Assembly: GCA_020636255.1 (NCBI GenBank)
Contig: JACJYE010000014.1
Coordinates: forward strand, 174,397 to 238,396
Reading direction: 5' to 3'
Length of the DNA: 64,000 nucleotides
Origin: Lewinellaceae bacterium
GTDB lineage: Bacteria; Bacteroidota; Bacteroidia; Chitinophagales; Saprospiraceae
The notes beneath the pieces were generated by a model, which made no database searches, was not told the DNA's origin, and saw only the letters and a list, made by a program, of their open reading frames with translations. Below are positions 8,079 through 15,597 of this stretch, piece by piece. The translations under genes were made by a program, and so were the position numbers. The stretch's first letter is position 1. Each line of letters begins with the position of its first letter.

Positions 8079-10277
8079 TTAAAGCAAAGGAGCGATCACC
8101 AATGCCACCACCGACATCAGCTTGAGCAGGATGTTCAGCGAAGGGCCCGAGGTATCTTTGAAGGGGTCGCCAACGGTATCGCCAACGACGGCCGCCTTGT
8201 GAGGGTCGGAGCCTTTGTAATAGGTCTGGCCATCGATCTCTACGCCTGCTTCAAACATCTTCTTGGCATTATCCCAGGCGCCACCGGCGTTGGATTGGAA
8301 GATGGCCATCAGCACACCTGAAACGGTAACACCGGCCAGCAGGCCGCCGAGCATCTCGGCGCCGCCGAGGAAACCGACGAGTACGGGAGCCGTAACGGCC
8401 AACAGGCCGGGGATCACCATCTCGCGGATAGCCGCTTTGGTGGAGATCTCCACGCACTTCCCGTATTCCGCTTTGCCATCCGCTGCTTCGAAGATGCTGC
8501 GGTCCGCTTCGCTCCATTCTTCCACCTCTTTGCCGTCGTTGCGGCGCATCGCCTCGAGCGCCGCTTTGAGGGCCGGGATGTCGGCGAATTGCCGGCGTAC
8601 TTCTTTGATCATGGACATGGCAGCGCGGCCAACGGCCTGCATCGCCAGTGCTGAGAACAACATGGGCAGCATAGCGCCGAGGAAGAGGCCCGCCATAACC
8701 GTCGGCTTGGATACGTCGATCGACGTGATCTTGGCCGTAGTCATAAAGGCGCCGAACAGGGCCAGTGCCGTCAGAGCTGCAGAACCGATAGCGAAGCCTT
8801 TACCGATAGCCGCCGTGGTGTTGCCTACGGCATCCAGCTTGTCGGTGCGGCCGCGTACTTCTTTGGGCAGCTCGCCCATCTCGGCAATACCGCCGGCATT
8901 GTCGGAAATGGGGCCATAGGCGTCAACGGCAAGTTGGATACCTGTGTTGGAAAGCATGCCCACAGCCGCAATAGCGATGCCGTACAGGCCGCCAAAATAG
9001 AAGGCCCCGATGATGGAAGCTGCAATGATGATGATGGGGATAGCCGTCGAGATCATGCCCATACCCAGGCCGGCGATGATATTGGTCGCTACGCCCGTAC
9101 CCGATTGCTTCACGATAGTGCGCACCGGAAGGGTACCCGTACCGGTGAAGTACTCCGTGACCATACCGATGAGCAGGCCGGCGACCAGGCCGATGATCGT
9201 GGCGAAGAAGATGCCGTTGGCAGACAACTCGCGCAGGGTCGGCACACCGGCAGCATCGCGGTAGAGGTGGTCCTCATAAGTCCAATGGCCCGGAAGCATC
9301 CAGGTGATGATAAAGTAGGACAGGATGATCATAACGATGGAAGAGCCGAACTCACCTACGTTAAGGGCTTTCTGCGGGTTGCCGCCTTCCTTGACGCGCA
9401 CGAAGAAAGTGCCCAGGATGGAAGTGACAATGCCCACGCCTGCCAGCACCAGGGGCAGCAGTACCGCGTTGAGGCCGCCGAACTCGTTGCCGGCCTCAAA
9501 ACCCGTTGCGCCAATGAAGGCAGCGCCCAGCACCATGGTACCGATGATAGAACCTACATAGGATTCGAAAAGGTCGGCGCCCATGCCCGCTACGTCGCCC
9601 ACATTGTCGCCCACGTTGTCGGCAATGGTTGCGGGGTTGAGCGGGTGGTCTTCCGGAATGCCGGCCTCCACCTTACCGACGAGGTCGGCGCCTACGTCGG
9701 CAGCTTTGGTGTAGATACCGCCGCCTACGCGTGCGAACAGGGCGATAGAAGAGGCGCCAAAGGAGAAGCCGGTGATAACGGTGATGACTTTGTTGATGTC
9801 CCAACCCATGTTGGTATAGACCAGGAAGAGGGCGCCAAGGCCCAGTACGCCGAGGCCGACCACGCCGAGGCCCATCACCGAGCCGCCGGCAAAGGCCACT
9901 TCCAGGGCTGCGCCCAGGCTGGTACGGGCGGCATTGGTGGTGCGTACGTTCGCCTTGGTTGCCACCCGCATGCCAATGAAACCGGCAAGGGCCGAACAAA
10001 CGGCTCCGGTGACAAATGACAGTGCAATGAGCGGCGAAGAGGTTTCTTCAGAACTGCCGCTGATGGCGAGCAATATGGCCACTGCCAGAACGAAAACTGC
10101 CAGTACGCGGTACTCCGCCTTCAGAAAGGCCATAGCCCCTTCAGAGATATTTTTGGCGATCCGGGCCATGCGCTCCGTGCCTACCTCTTTTTTCGATACC
10201 CAGGACGTGCGCCAGAAAGTGTAGAGCAGCGCCAACAGGCCGAACAAAGGGATGATTAATGTAATAGACTGACCCAT
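8079..10277 (-). CDS. hppA: Membrane-bound ion-translocating pyrophosphatase
   Basis: 732 residues with about 16 hydrophobic segments, the usual size. It couples pyrophosphate hydrolysis to pumping of H+ or Na+ across the inner membrane. Family motifs are present: DVGADLVGKVE for Mg-pyrophosphate binding, the Asp-rich DNVGDNVGDVAGMGADLF, and near the C-terminus GDTVGDPFKDTSGPSLN. The GNTTAAIGKGFAIGSAAL segment carries Ala where K+-independent enzymes carry Lys, so a K+-dependent subtype is expected. Na+ versus H+ specificity cannot be read safely. A good Bacteroidota-type promoter lies about 95 bp upstream. Confidence 0.97.
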   Translation of the reverse strand: MGQSITLIIPLFGLLALLYTFWRTSWVSKKEVGTERMARIAKNISEGAMAFLKAEYRVLAVFVLAVAILLAISGSSEETSSPLIALSFVTGAVCSALAGFIGMRVATKANVRTTNAARTSLGAALEVAFAGGSVMGLGVVGLGVLGLGALFLVYTNMGWDINKVITVITGFSFGASSIALFARVGGGIYTKAADVGADLVGKVEAGIPEDHPLNPATIADNVGDNVGDVAGMGADLFESYVGSIIGTMVLGAAFIGATGFEAGNEFGGLNAVLLPLVLAGVGIVTSILGTFFVRVKEGGNPQKALNVGEFGSSIVMIILSYFIITWMLPGHWTYEDHLYRDAAGVPTLRELSANGIFFATIIGLVAGLLIGMVTEYFTGTGTLPVRTIVKQSGTGVATNIIAGLGMGMISTAIPIIIIAASIIGAFYFGGLYGIAIAAVGMLSNTGIQLAVDAYGPISDNAGGIAEMGELPKEVRGRTDKLDAVGNTTAAIGKGFAIGSAALTALALFGAFMTTAKITSIDVSKPTVMAGLFLGAMLPMLFSALAMQAVGRAAMSMIKEVRRQFADIPALKAALEAMRRNDGKEVEEWSEADRSIFEAADGKAEYGKCVEISTKAAIREMVIPGLLAVTAPVLVGFLGGAEMLGGLLAGVTVSGVLMAIFQSNAGGAWDNAKKMFEAGVEIDGQTYYKGSDPHKAAVVGDTVGDPFKDTSGPSLNILLKLMSVVALVIAPLL

Positions 10278-10369
10278 AATTACTTACGTTTAATAGAAGG
10301 TTTACGTTAAGGCTAAAGGCCTCACCATCAGTGCAGTGAAGCCCTGTTATGGTTTTTCATTTCGGGGGG

Positions 10370-10400
10370 CAAAGCTAACGCTATTTTGCCTTTTGTCCAA
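10370..10400 (-). promoter_or_regulatory. Predicted Bacteroidota-type promoter for hppA
   Basis: On the minus strand, TTG (10398-10400), a 20-bp spacer and TAGCTTTG (10370-10377) match the -33 TTG / -7 TAnnTTTG consensus of Bacteroidota housekeeping promoters, with the usual spacing. Transcription would begin near 10364, leaving a leader of about 85 nt before the hppA ATG. Confidence 0.65.
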
Positions 10401-10467
10401 GGTTATCATCAGCTTATGAAAACAAGCTCCTGGTAAAAATATATATAAAGCTATATATCTTAATCAC

Positions 10468-11049
10468 TCATTCCAAAATCCAACGAACTTTCTCCCGAAT
10501 ATTCCCTCGTTTGCCCGGCAACTCGGGCATATCGTGGTACCCCATGTAAAACAGCCCCAGGCATCGCTCTCCCGGGCCCAGGCCCAGGAATTCTCCCGCC
10601 TCCAGAATGGAGCGGGGCGTACTCCAGTAACTGCCTATCCCATAGGCCGTGCAACTCAGCCACATGTTCTGTACGGCACAGGACACGGCAGCCATTTCCT
10701 CCCATTCCGGAAGGCGCTCCTCCAGGTCGCGCTGCATGCAGATGGCGATCACGCAGGAGGACCGCACGGGGTTGTTCAACGTCTTGGCATACTTCTTATC
10801 GGAAAATAATTCGGGTGGCGTATTGGCCTGATACCAGGCTGCCAGATATTGCCCCAGGCGCTCAAGCGCCTTGCCCCTGAAAACGATGAACCGCCAGGGC
10901 TCTGTGCGCTTGTGGGTAGGCGCCCAGTTGGCATTCTCCAGGATATCCCAGATGATCTCGTCTGGTATGGGCTTGTCAATGAATGTGTTGGGGAAAACAG
11001 CCCGGCGCTCGCGGATCAGCCGGCCGGTTTGCTCAGGTGTTATCGGCAT
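10468..11049 (-). CDS. Nitroreductase family protein
   Basis: About 193 residues from ATG at 11047-11049 (MPITPEQTGRLIRERRA); the longer frame would start at TTG. An N-terminal RERRAVFPNTF, then the FMN-contact region WAPTHKRTEPWRFIVF, a mid-domain helix pair, and C-terminal LGLGPGERCLGLFYMG fit the FMN-dependent nitroreductase fold of the compact YdjA-like type. Such enzymes are cytosolic homodimers that use NAD(P)H to reduce nitro groups, quinones or other acceptors; the substrate is unknown. It lies alone between hppA and a small membrane gene on the other strand. Confidence 0.9.
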   Translation of the reverse strand: MPITPEQTGRLIRERRAVFPNTFIDKPIPDEIIWDILENANWAPTHKRTEPWRFIVFRGKALERLGQYLAAWYQANTPPELFSDKKYAKTLNNPVRSSCVIAICMQRDLEERLPEWEEMAAVSCAVQNMWLSCTAYGIGSYWSTPRSILEAGEFLGLGPGERCLGLFYMGYHDMPELPGKRGNIREKVRWILE

Positions 11050-11206
11050 GTCGTTTTTCGGCAAAATAAACGGCCAGGCGCTGATTTTCCAAACACAGGG
11101 CCGCTAAACAACTCAATTAAGTACAGTGCTCCGCTGGAGATTATGATCGTTTCTAAGTGAAGAAAAAAGGAGGCCAAACAGAATTATTCAAATTTTTCAA
11201 AAAATA

Positions 11207-11237
11207 TTGAAACTTTAGAAAAAACCTTTTACCTTGC
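11207..11237 (+). promoter_or_regulatory. Predicted promoter for the 11255 membrane protein
   Basis: TTG (11207-11209), 20-bp spacer, TACCTTGC (11230-11237): the TTG/TAnnTTTG pattern with one mismatch. Transcription starting a few bases beyond it would leave a very short leader before ATG 11255, which argues against the earlier in-frame start at 11234. Confidence 0.45.
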
Positions 11238-11254
11238 TGTCAAAACCCAAAGCC

Positions 11255-11689
11255 ATGCAAAGAACGCTCTTCACCATCGACCTGGCCGTACAGGGCACTT
11301 TACTGGGAGCCGCTCTGATCCTTTCTCCTACCATTATCATTCCAATGCTCATCGCCATCCCGCTCGGCGCCTGGCAATTGATCAGCGCTCTGCTCAAGGG
11401 GCTGGGCATGCCTTCGAAGGTGCACCTCAATTACTTTATCTCGGCATCAGCTTACCTCTTCTTTTTATATCTTGGCTCCTATGTGGCGCCTCATCTCGAA
11501 CAGCTCCCCTTTTACCCTGCCGGCCTGAACAAGGCCTGGAGTATACTGGCAGTGGCCCCGCCGGCTATCGGCGCCTTCTGGTATTTCCACCGCACTTATC
11601 GCGACTTCCGCGCTTCCGTCGAAGAACAGGGAGGGCGCCAGCAGGAACGGGTAAGGAATACTCAAAAAATCAGTTCGGCGATTTTTTGA
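11255..11689 (+). CDS. Small four-helix membrane protein, unknown function (paralogue 1)
   Basis: About 144 residues from ATG 11255 (MQRTLFTIDLAVQG). Four hydrophobic segments are visible: LGAALILSPTIIIPMLIAIP, GAWQLISALLKGLG, FISASAYLFFLYLGSYVAP and AWSILAVAPPAIGAFWYF, followed by a basic tail. No family is recognised. The next gene (11741-12097) has the same length class, helix layout and a matching GxWQxxSALxL motif, so the two look like tandem duplicates. The last nine or so codons and the TGA lie inside a family B repeat hairpin, so the C-terminal tail was probably rewritten by that insertion. Confidence 0.75.
   Translation: MQRTLFTIDLAVQGTLLGAALILSPTIIIPMLIAIPLGAWQLISALLKGLGMPSKVHLNYFISASAYLFFLYLGSYVAPHLEQLPFYPAGLNKAWSILAVAPPAIGAFWYFHRTYRDFRASVEEQGGRQQERVRNTQKISSAIF
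11662..11689 (+). repeat. Family B hairpin tip overlapping a stop codon (copy B3)
   Basis: TCAAAAAATC and GATTTTTTGA form a perfect 10-bp inverted repeat around AGTTCGGC. It resembles the start of the copy at 29950 (ATCAAAAAACAAGTTCGCCG). The TGA that ends the upstream gene is part of the right arm, and the T-rich arm could also act as a terminator. Confidence 0.6.
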
Positions 11690-11740
11690 ACACTGCTTAT
11701 GACATCCAATTAATCTGTCTCACGCATAAATACACCCGCT

Positions 11741-12097
11741 ATGATCAGCATCAAACGGATGAAAATAGACCTCCTCGTGCAGCTCATCCTGTTGGCCGGG
11801 TTACTGGCCGTTATCTTGCCCGGCCTGAGCCGGAGCTTATGGGTGGCTTCCCTTGCCCTGCTTGGCCTATGGCAGGCCGGCAGCGCCCTGCAATTGGCCA
11901 TTGCCTTTGACTACAAACAGCGCCACCCTTTCATCTGGGCATACCTGCTTCTGGCGCTGTTGCTTCCCCTGGGGTTGTACACATGGGGCCTATGGGCTCT
12001 GGCCCCCTTCGGCATCGTCATAACAGCTTACTTCCGGGCCACGCTGCGCGACACCCTCTCCCTGTTACAACGTCCCCGCTCGTTTTGGGACCTGTAG
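11741..12097 (+). CDS. Small four-helix membrane protein, unknown function (paralogue 2)
   Basis: 118 residues, with a possible internal start at the second Met (MKIDLLVQ). Four hydrophobic segments (LLVQLILLAGLLAVILPG, LWVASLALLGLWQAGSALQL, FIWAYLLLALLLPLGLYTWG, LWALAPFGIVITAYF) and a short charged end. It shares the WQxxSAL motif, helix spacing and the F-x-R-x-x-x-R-D type ending with the preceding gene and is most likely its tandem paralogue. No domain is recognised and no function can be assigned. It is separated from the first copy by a repeat hairpin of about 50 bp. Confidence 0.72.
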   Translation: MISIKRMKIDLLVQLILLAGLLAVILPGLSRSLWVASLALLGLWQAGSALQLAIAFDYKQRHPFIWAYLLLALLLPLGLYTWGLWALAPFGIVITAYFRATLRDTLSLLQRPRSFWDL

Positions 12098-12145
12098 GGA
12101 TGAGGGCTCATGGTTGCACGGTTACACTGCTTCACGCTTGAGGCT

Positions 12146-12176
12146 ACTCCAAAAGCGGCCACCAAACAAGCTCTTA
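12146..12176 (-). repeat. Family A repeat, truncated end (copy A2)
   Basis: ACTCCAAAAGCGGCC followed by ACCAAACAAGCTCTTA matches the reverse complement of the left end of the 164-bp element at 55773 over about 29 bases with a single mismatch. The other end is absent. The TTA is the maeB stop codon (TAA on the minus strand), so the element abuts and supplies it. Confidence 0.75.
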
Positions 12177-14459
12177 TGGCTTATCCTGATACTGCGCATC
12201 CACACAGGCAATAGCTGCCATGTTGATGATATTGTTCACATCCGTCCCGCGGATCATGAGGTGCAGCGGTTTATCCAACCCGAGCAGGATAGGGCCAATG
12301 TAGTGCGCATTGCTTAGTTTGCGCACCAGTTTGAGGCTGGTATTGCCGGCATCGAGGTTGGGGAATATCAATATATTGGGGCGCTTAGACAATTTGGAGA
12401 AGGGGAAGTGTTCCCTTAGGAAATCCTGGTCGAGCGCAACATCTGCCTGCATGGGGCCGTCGACCACCAGGTCAGGCCTCCTTTCCAGGACGGCATCTAC
12501 CGCCCGCGCCACTTTTTCGGTTTCCGGCAAGCGCACAGAACCGAAGTTGGAGAAGGACAGCATAGCGATCCGGGGTTCCATCTGCAGGATCTCCACCTGT
12601 TCGGCGGCCATCAGAGCGATCTCAGCCAGTTCTTCGGCTCCAGGGTTGGGATTGACGATACAGTCGGCCAGGAAGTACAGCTTGTGGTCCTGTTCCAGCA
12701 TATACATGCCCGCGATGAGGTTGCCCCCCGGCCGCGGCCCGATGATCTGCATGGCAGGTGTCAGCACATCGGGGTAGTTGACCGTAAGGCCGGCCATCAT
12801 GGCGTCAGCCTGGCCTTCGCGCAGCATCATAGCACCAAAATAGAGGTAGTTGCGCATATCGAGGGCGGCTCGGCTCTGTGATACGCCTTTGCGTTGCCGC
12901 AGGCCGTAATACGACTGCATGTAGCGATCCCGGTAGGGGTAATTTTTGGGTTCGATTATTTCGATCCCCTCCGGGTCGTGGTTCATCTCTTCGAATTTAG
13001 CCAACAGCTCTTCTTTGCTCTTGGCAAGCAGGATCGGCTGGCCAATCCCTTCACGGACCATCTCACTGGCGGCCCAGATGATGCTGGGGTGGTCGCCTTC
13101 CGGAAAAACGATCCGCTTGGGATTGCGGCGGGCCTGGGCGAAGATCTTCCGCATAATATCGCGCGACCAGTCGATCTTTTCCCTCAGGTGCTCGCGGTAC
13201 GATTCGATGTCGATGATGTTGCGGGCAACCCCCGAACGAATGGCTGCCTCGGCCACGGCGGAAGAGGTTTCCACCAATACCCGGGCGTCAAAAGGTTTGG
13301 GAATGATATAATCAGGGCCGAATTTCAGGTTGGGGTCGGCGTAGGCCCGCTTAACGGACTCCGGCACTTCTTCCTTGGCCAGGCGGGACAGCGAATAAGC
13401 GGCGGCCAGCTTCATCTCTTCATTGATGGACATGGCCTCCGTGTCGAGCGCGCCGCGGAAGATGAACGGGAATCCCAGCACGTTGTTCACCTGATTGGGA
13501 TAATCGCTCCGCCCTGTAGCAACTATAGCATCGGGGCTGGCTTCCCGGGCGTCGGGGAAAGTGATCTCCGGGTCGGGGTTAGCCATGGCAAAGATGATGG
13601 GCTTGTCGGCCATGCTGCGCACCATGTCCTGTGTCAACAGGCCGGCCAAAGACAAACCTGCGAAAAAGTCTGCACCTCTGACGGCGTCTTCCAGCGTACG
13701 GGCATCCGTTTCCCGGAAGAACCTGTCCTTGTAGCGGTTGCGGCCTTCATCACCCCTGCCTTTCCACAATACGCCCTTGCTGTCGGTCATGAGGATGTTT
13801 TCGGGTTTCACCCCCAGTGTGATATAGAAATTAGCACAGGCAATACCTGCCGCGCCGGCGCCGGAGATGACCGTTTTCAGGTTTTCCATTTTCTTGCCGG
13901 CCAGTTCCACTGCGTTGAGCAGCGCCGCGCCTGAAATAATAGCCGTGCCGTGCTGGTCGTCGTGAAAAACAGGAATATCCAGTATATCCTTCAGCGTCTC
14001 TTCGATATAAAAGCATTCGGGCGCTTTGATGTCTTCCAGGTTGATCCCTCCGAAAGTAGGCGCCAGGTAGCGAACGGTATTGATGATGGCGTCGGGGTCT
14101 TCCGTATCAAGTTCGATATCGAAAACATCGATATCGGCGAAGCGTTTGAAGAGGATGCCCTTGCCTTCCATGACCGGCTTGCCGGCCAATGCACCGATGT
14201 TGCCCAGCCCCAGCACAGCGGTGCCGTTGCTGACCACTGCGACGAGGTTGCCTTTGGCCGTATATTTACGCGCTGTGGCCGGGTTCTCGTAGATCTCCAG
14301 GCATGGCTCGGCAACGCCGGGGGTATAGGCCAGCGACAGGTCGTACTGTGAAGAAAAGGGTTTTGTGGGCACCACCTCGATCTTTCCGGGGCGTGCGCCT
14401 TCATGGTATTCCAGGGCAGCGTAACGAAGCGCTTCCTTTTTTTTAGCTATTTTTTCCAT
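12174..14459 (-). CDS. maeB: NADP-dependent malic enzyme fused to phosphotransacetylase-like domain
   Basis: About 761 residues from ATG 14457-14459 (MEKIAKKKEALRYAALEYHE); a start at 14492 would add 11 unusual residues. Residues 1-430 form the malic enzyme: LAYTPGVAEPC, PVMEGKGILFKRFADIDVF, KAPECFYIEE, DDQHGTAIISGAALLNA and the dinucleotide fold at VISGAGAAGIACA. Residues from about 440 form a phosphate acetyl/butyryltransferase domain (RIVFPEGDHPSIIWAA to HYIGPILLGLDKPLHL), which in this family is catalytically poor and regulatory, responding to acetyl-CoA. The enzyme decarboxylates malate to pyruvate with NADPH production in the cytosol. The length matches E. coli MaeB. Confidence 0.95.
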   Translation of the reverse strand: MEKIAKKKEALRYAALEYHEGARPGKIEVVPTKPFSSQYDLSLAYTPGVAEPCLEIYENPATARKYTAKGNLVAVVSNGTAVLGLGNIGALAGKPVMEGKGILFKRFADIDVFDIELDTEDPDAIINTVRYLAPTFGGINLEDIKAPECFYIEETLKDILDIPVFHDDQHGTAIISGAALLNAVELAGKKMENLKTVISGAGAAGIACANFYITLGVKPENILMTDSKGVLWKGRGDEGRNRYKDRFFRETDARTLEDAVRGADFFAGLSLAGLLTQDMVRSMADKPIIFAMANPDPEITFPDAREASPDAIVATGRSDYPNQVNNVLGFPFIFRGALDTEAMSINEEMKLAAAYSLSRLAKEEVPESVKRAYADPNLKFGPDYIIPKPFDARVLVETSSAVAEAAIRSGVARNIIDIESYREHLREKIDWSRDIMRKIFAQARRNPKRIVFPEGDHPSIIWAASEMVREGIGQPILLAKSKEELLAKFEEMNHDPEGIEIIEPKNYPYRDRYMQSYYGLRQRKGVSQSRAALDMRNYLYFGAMMLREGQADAMMAGLTVNYPDVLTPAMQIIGPRPGGNLIAGMYMLEQDHKLYFLADCIVNPNPGAEELAEIALMAAEQVEILQMEPRIAMLSFSNFGSVRLPETEKVARAVDAVLERRPDLVVDGPMQADVALDQDFLREHFPFSKLSKRPNILIFPNLDAGNTSLKLVRKLSNAHYIGPILLGLDKPLHLMIRGTDVNNIINMAAIACVDAQYQDKP

Positions 14460-14691
14460 GGAGCATGTTGTATGTACAGAAAAAATTATCATGCATAGCA
14501 GCAGCTTAAGAGCTCACTGCTTTCGGGGCGAAATGTAGGCAATATAGAAGGGCGGGGCACAGATAAACGGCATCCGGGCACGATGATTTTTGTCAATGGC
14601 GCAAGGCAGCGCTGCGGGCTGAGCCTCCCCTGCTATTGCCGTAGATCTTTAATGTGGCAAGGGTGGTGAGAAAATATGATATGCTGGCCTC

Positions 14692-15165
14692 TTAGCGGTA
14701 TAGTTTCTTCATGCGGTCGAGGTCCCGCTTCGTATCCTTCGCCTTGATGGATTCGCGCTTGTCATAGGACTTTTTGCCCTGCGACAGCGCGATCTCAAGC
14801 TTGGCAAAACCGCGCTCTGTAACGTACAGGCGAACCGGCACGATGGTAAACCCTCTTTCTTTAGCCTGTTTTTCCAGCTTGCGCAATTGGGTGCGCTTTA
14901 GAAGCAGTTTGCGGGTACGGCGAGGCTCGTGGTTAAAGATATTGCCGAAGGAATATTCGGCGATGAACAGGCTTTTTACATATAACTCCCCCTTTTTGAA
15001 GTAACAATAGGCGTCGCGCAGGTTGGCGTTACCGCGCCGCACGGATTTTATCTCCGTGCCCGTCAACACCAGGCCGGCTTCGAAGGTTTCTATAAAATGG
15101 TATTCGAAATTCGCTTTCCGGTTAGCGATCTCGATGTCGTGTTCTGCCTTTTTCTTTGCTGCCAT
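14692..15165 (-). CDS. smpB: SsrA-binding protein SmpB
   Basis: 157 residues from ATG 15163-15165 (MAAKKKAEHDIEIANRKA); the frame extends upstream but the family starts here. Characteristic segments are ANRKANFEYHFIETFEAGL, LTGTEIKSVRRGNANLRDAY, ELYVKSLFIAEY, HEPRRTRKLLL and the basic tail SYDKRESIKAKDTKRDL. SmpB binds tmRNA and brings it to stalled ribosomes in trans-translation. tmRNA itself was not found in this window. It follows the YbjQ-like gene by about 105 bp on the same strand. Confidence 0.97.
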   Translation of the reverse strand: MAAKKKAEHDIEIANRKANFEYHFIETFEAGLVLTGTEIKSVRRGNANLRDAYCYFKKGELYVKSLFIAEYSFGNIFNHEPRRTRKLLLKRTQLRKLEKQAKERGFTIVPVRLYVTERGFAKLEIALSQGKKSYDKRESIKAKDTKRDLDRMKKLYR

Positions 15166-15270
15166 AGATCTATTGTCGCTTTGACATAAGCCAATGAGCG
15201 CCGGCCCAGGGCGTCCTCCTGGCCCGGCTTCCATGCTAACCTGCAAAAAAAGAAATTAGTTCAACGCTCC

Positions 15271-15585
15271 TTACTTCAGCTTTACGGCCGTGCCGTAAGC
15301 CAGTATCTCGGAAGCGCCCTGCATAACCGCCGACGTGGTGAAGCGCACGTTCAACACCGCATCGGCGCCCAGCACTTCCGCGTCTGCTACCATGCGCTCA
15401 ATGGCCTGCTCGCGGGCGTCGGCCATCAGGCTGGTGTATTCTTCTATCTCTCCCCCGACAAGGTTCTTCAGGCCGGCGAAGATATCGCGCCCGAGGTTCC
15501 GGGCACGTACGGTGCTTCCACGAGCAATATCGATCACCTCGGCGATCTCGCGGCCCGGGATGTAGTCTATGGTTGTGATGATCAT
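15271..15585 (-). CDS. YbjQ family protein (UPF0145)
   Basis: 104 residues, full family length, from ATG 15583-15585. The sequence shows the conserved start TTIDYIPGREI, the central GSTVRARNLGRDIFAGLKNLVGGE, EYTSLMADAREQAIERM and the end GADAVLNVRFTTSAVMQGASEILAYGTAV. YbjQ-like proteins form homopentamers and were once called putative heavy-metal-binding proteins; their role is not established. The start is 12 bp from the stop of the S9 peptidase, so they may be co-transcribed. Confidence 0.92.
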   Translation of the reverse strand: MIITTIDYIPGREIAEVIDIARGSTVRARNLGRDIFAGLKNLVGGEIEEYTSLMADAREQAIERMVADAEVLGADAVLNVRFTTSAVMQGASEILAYGTAVKLK

Positions 15586-15597
15586 CTCTAAGGGATG

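Noticed and set aside
12894..13934. A 346-codon plus-strand frame opposite maeB
   Set aside because: Antisense of the malic enzyme domain, whose motifs are unambiguous.
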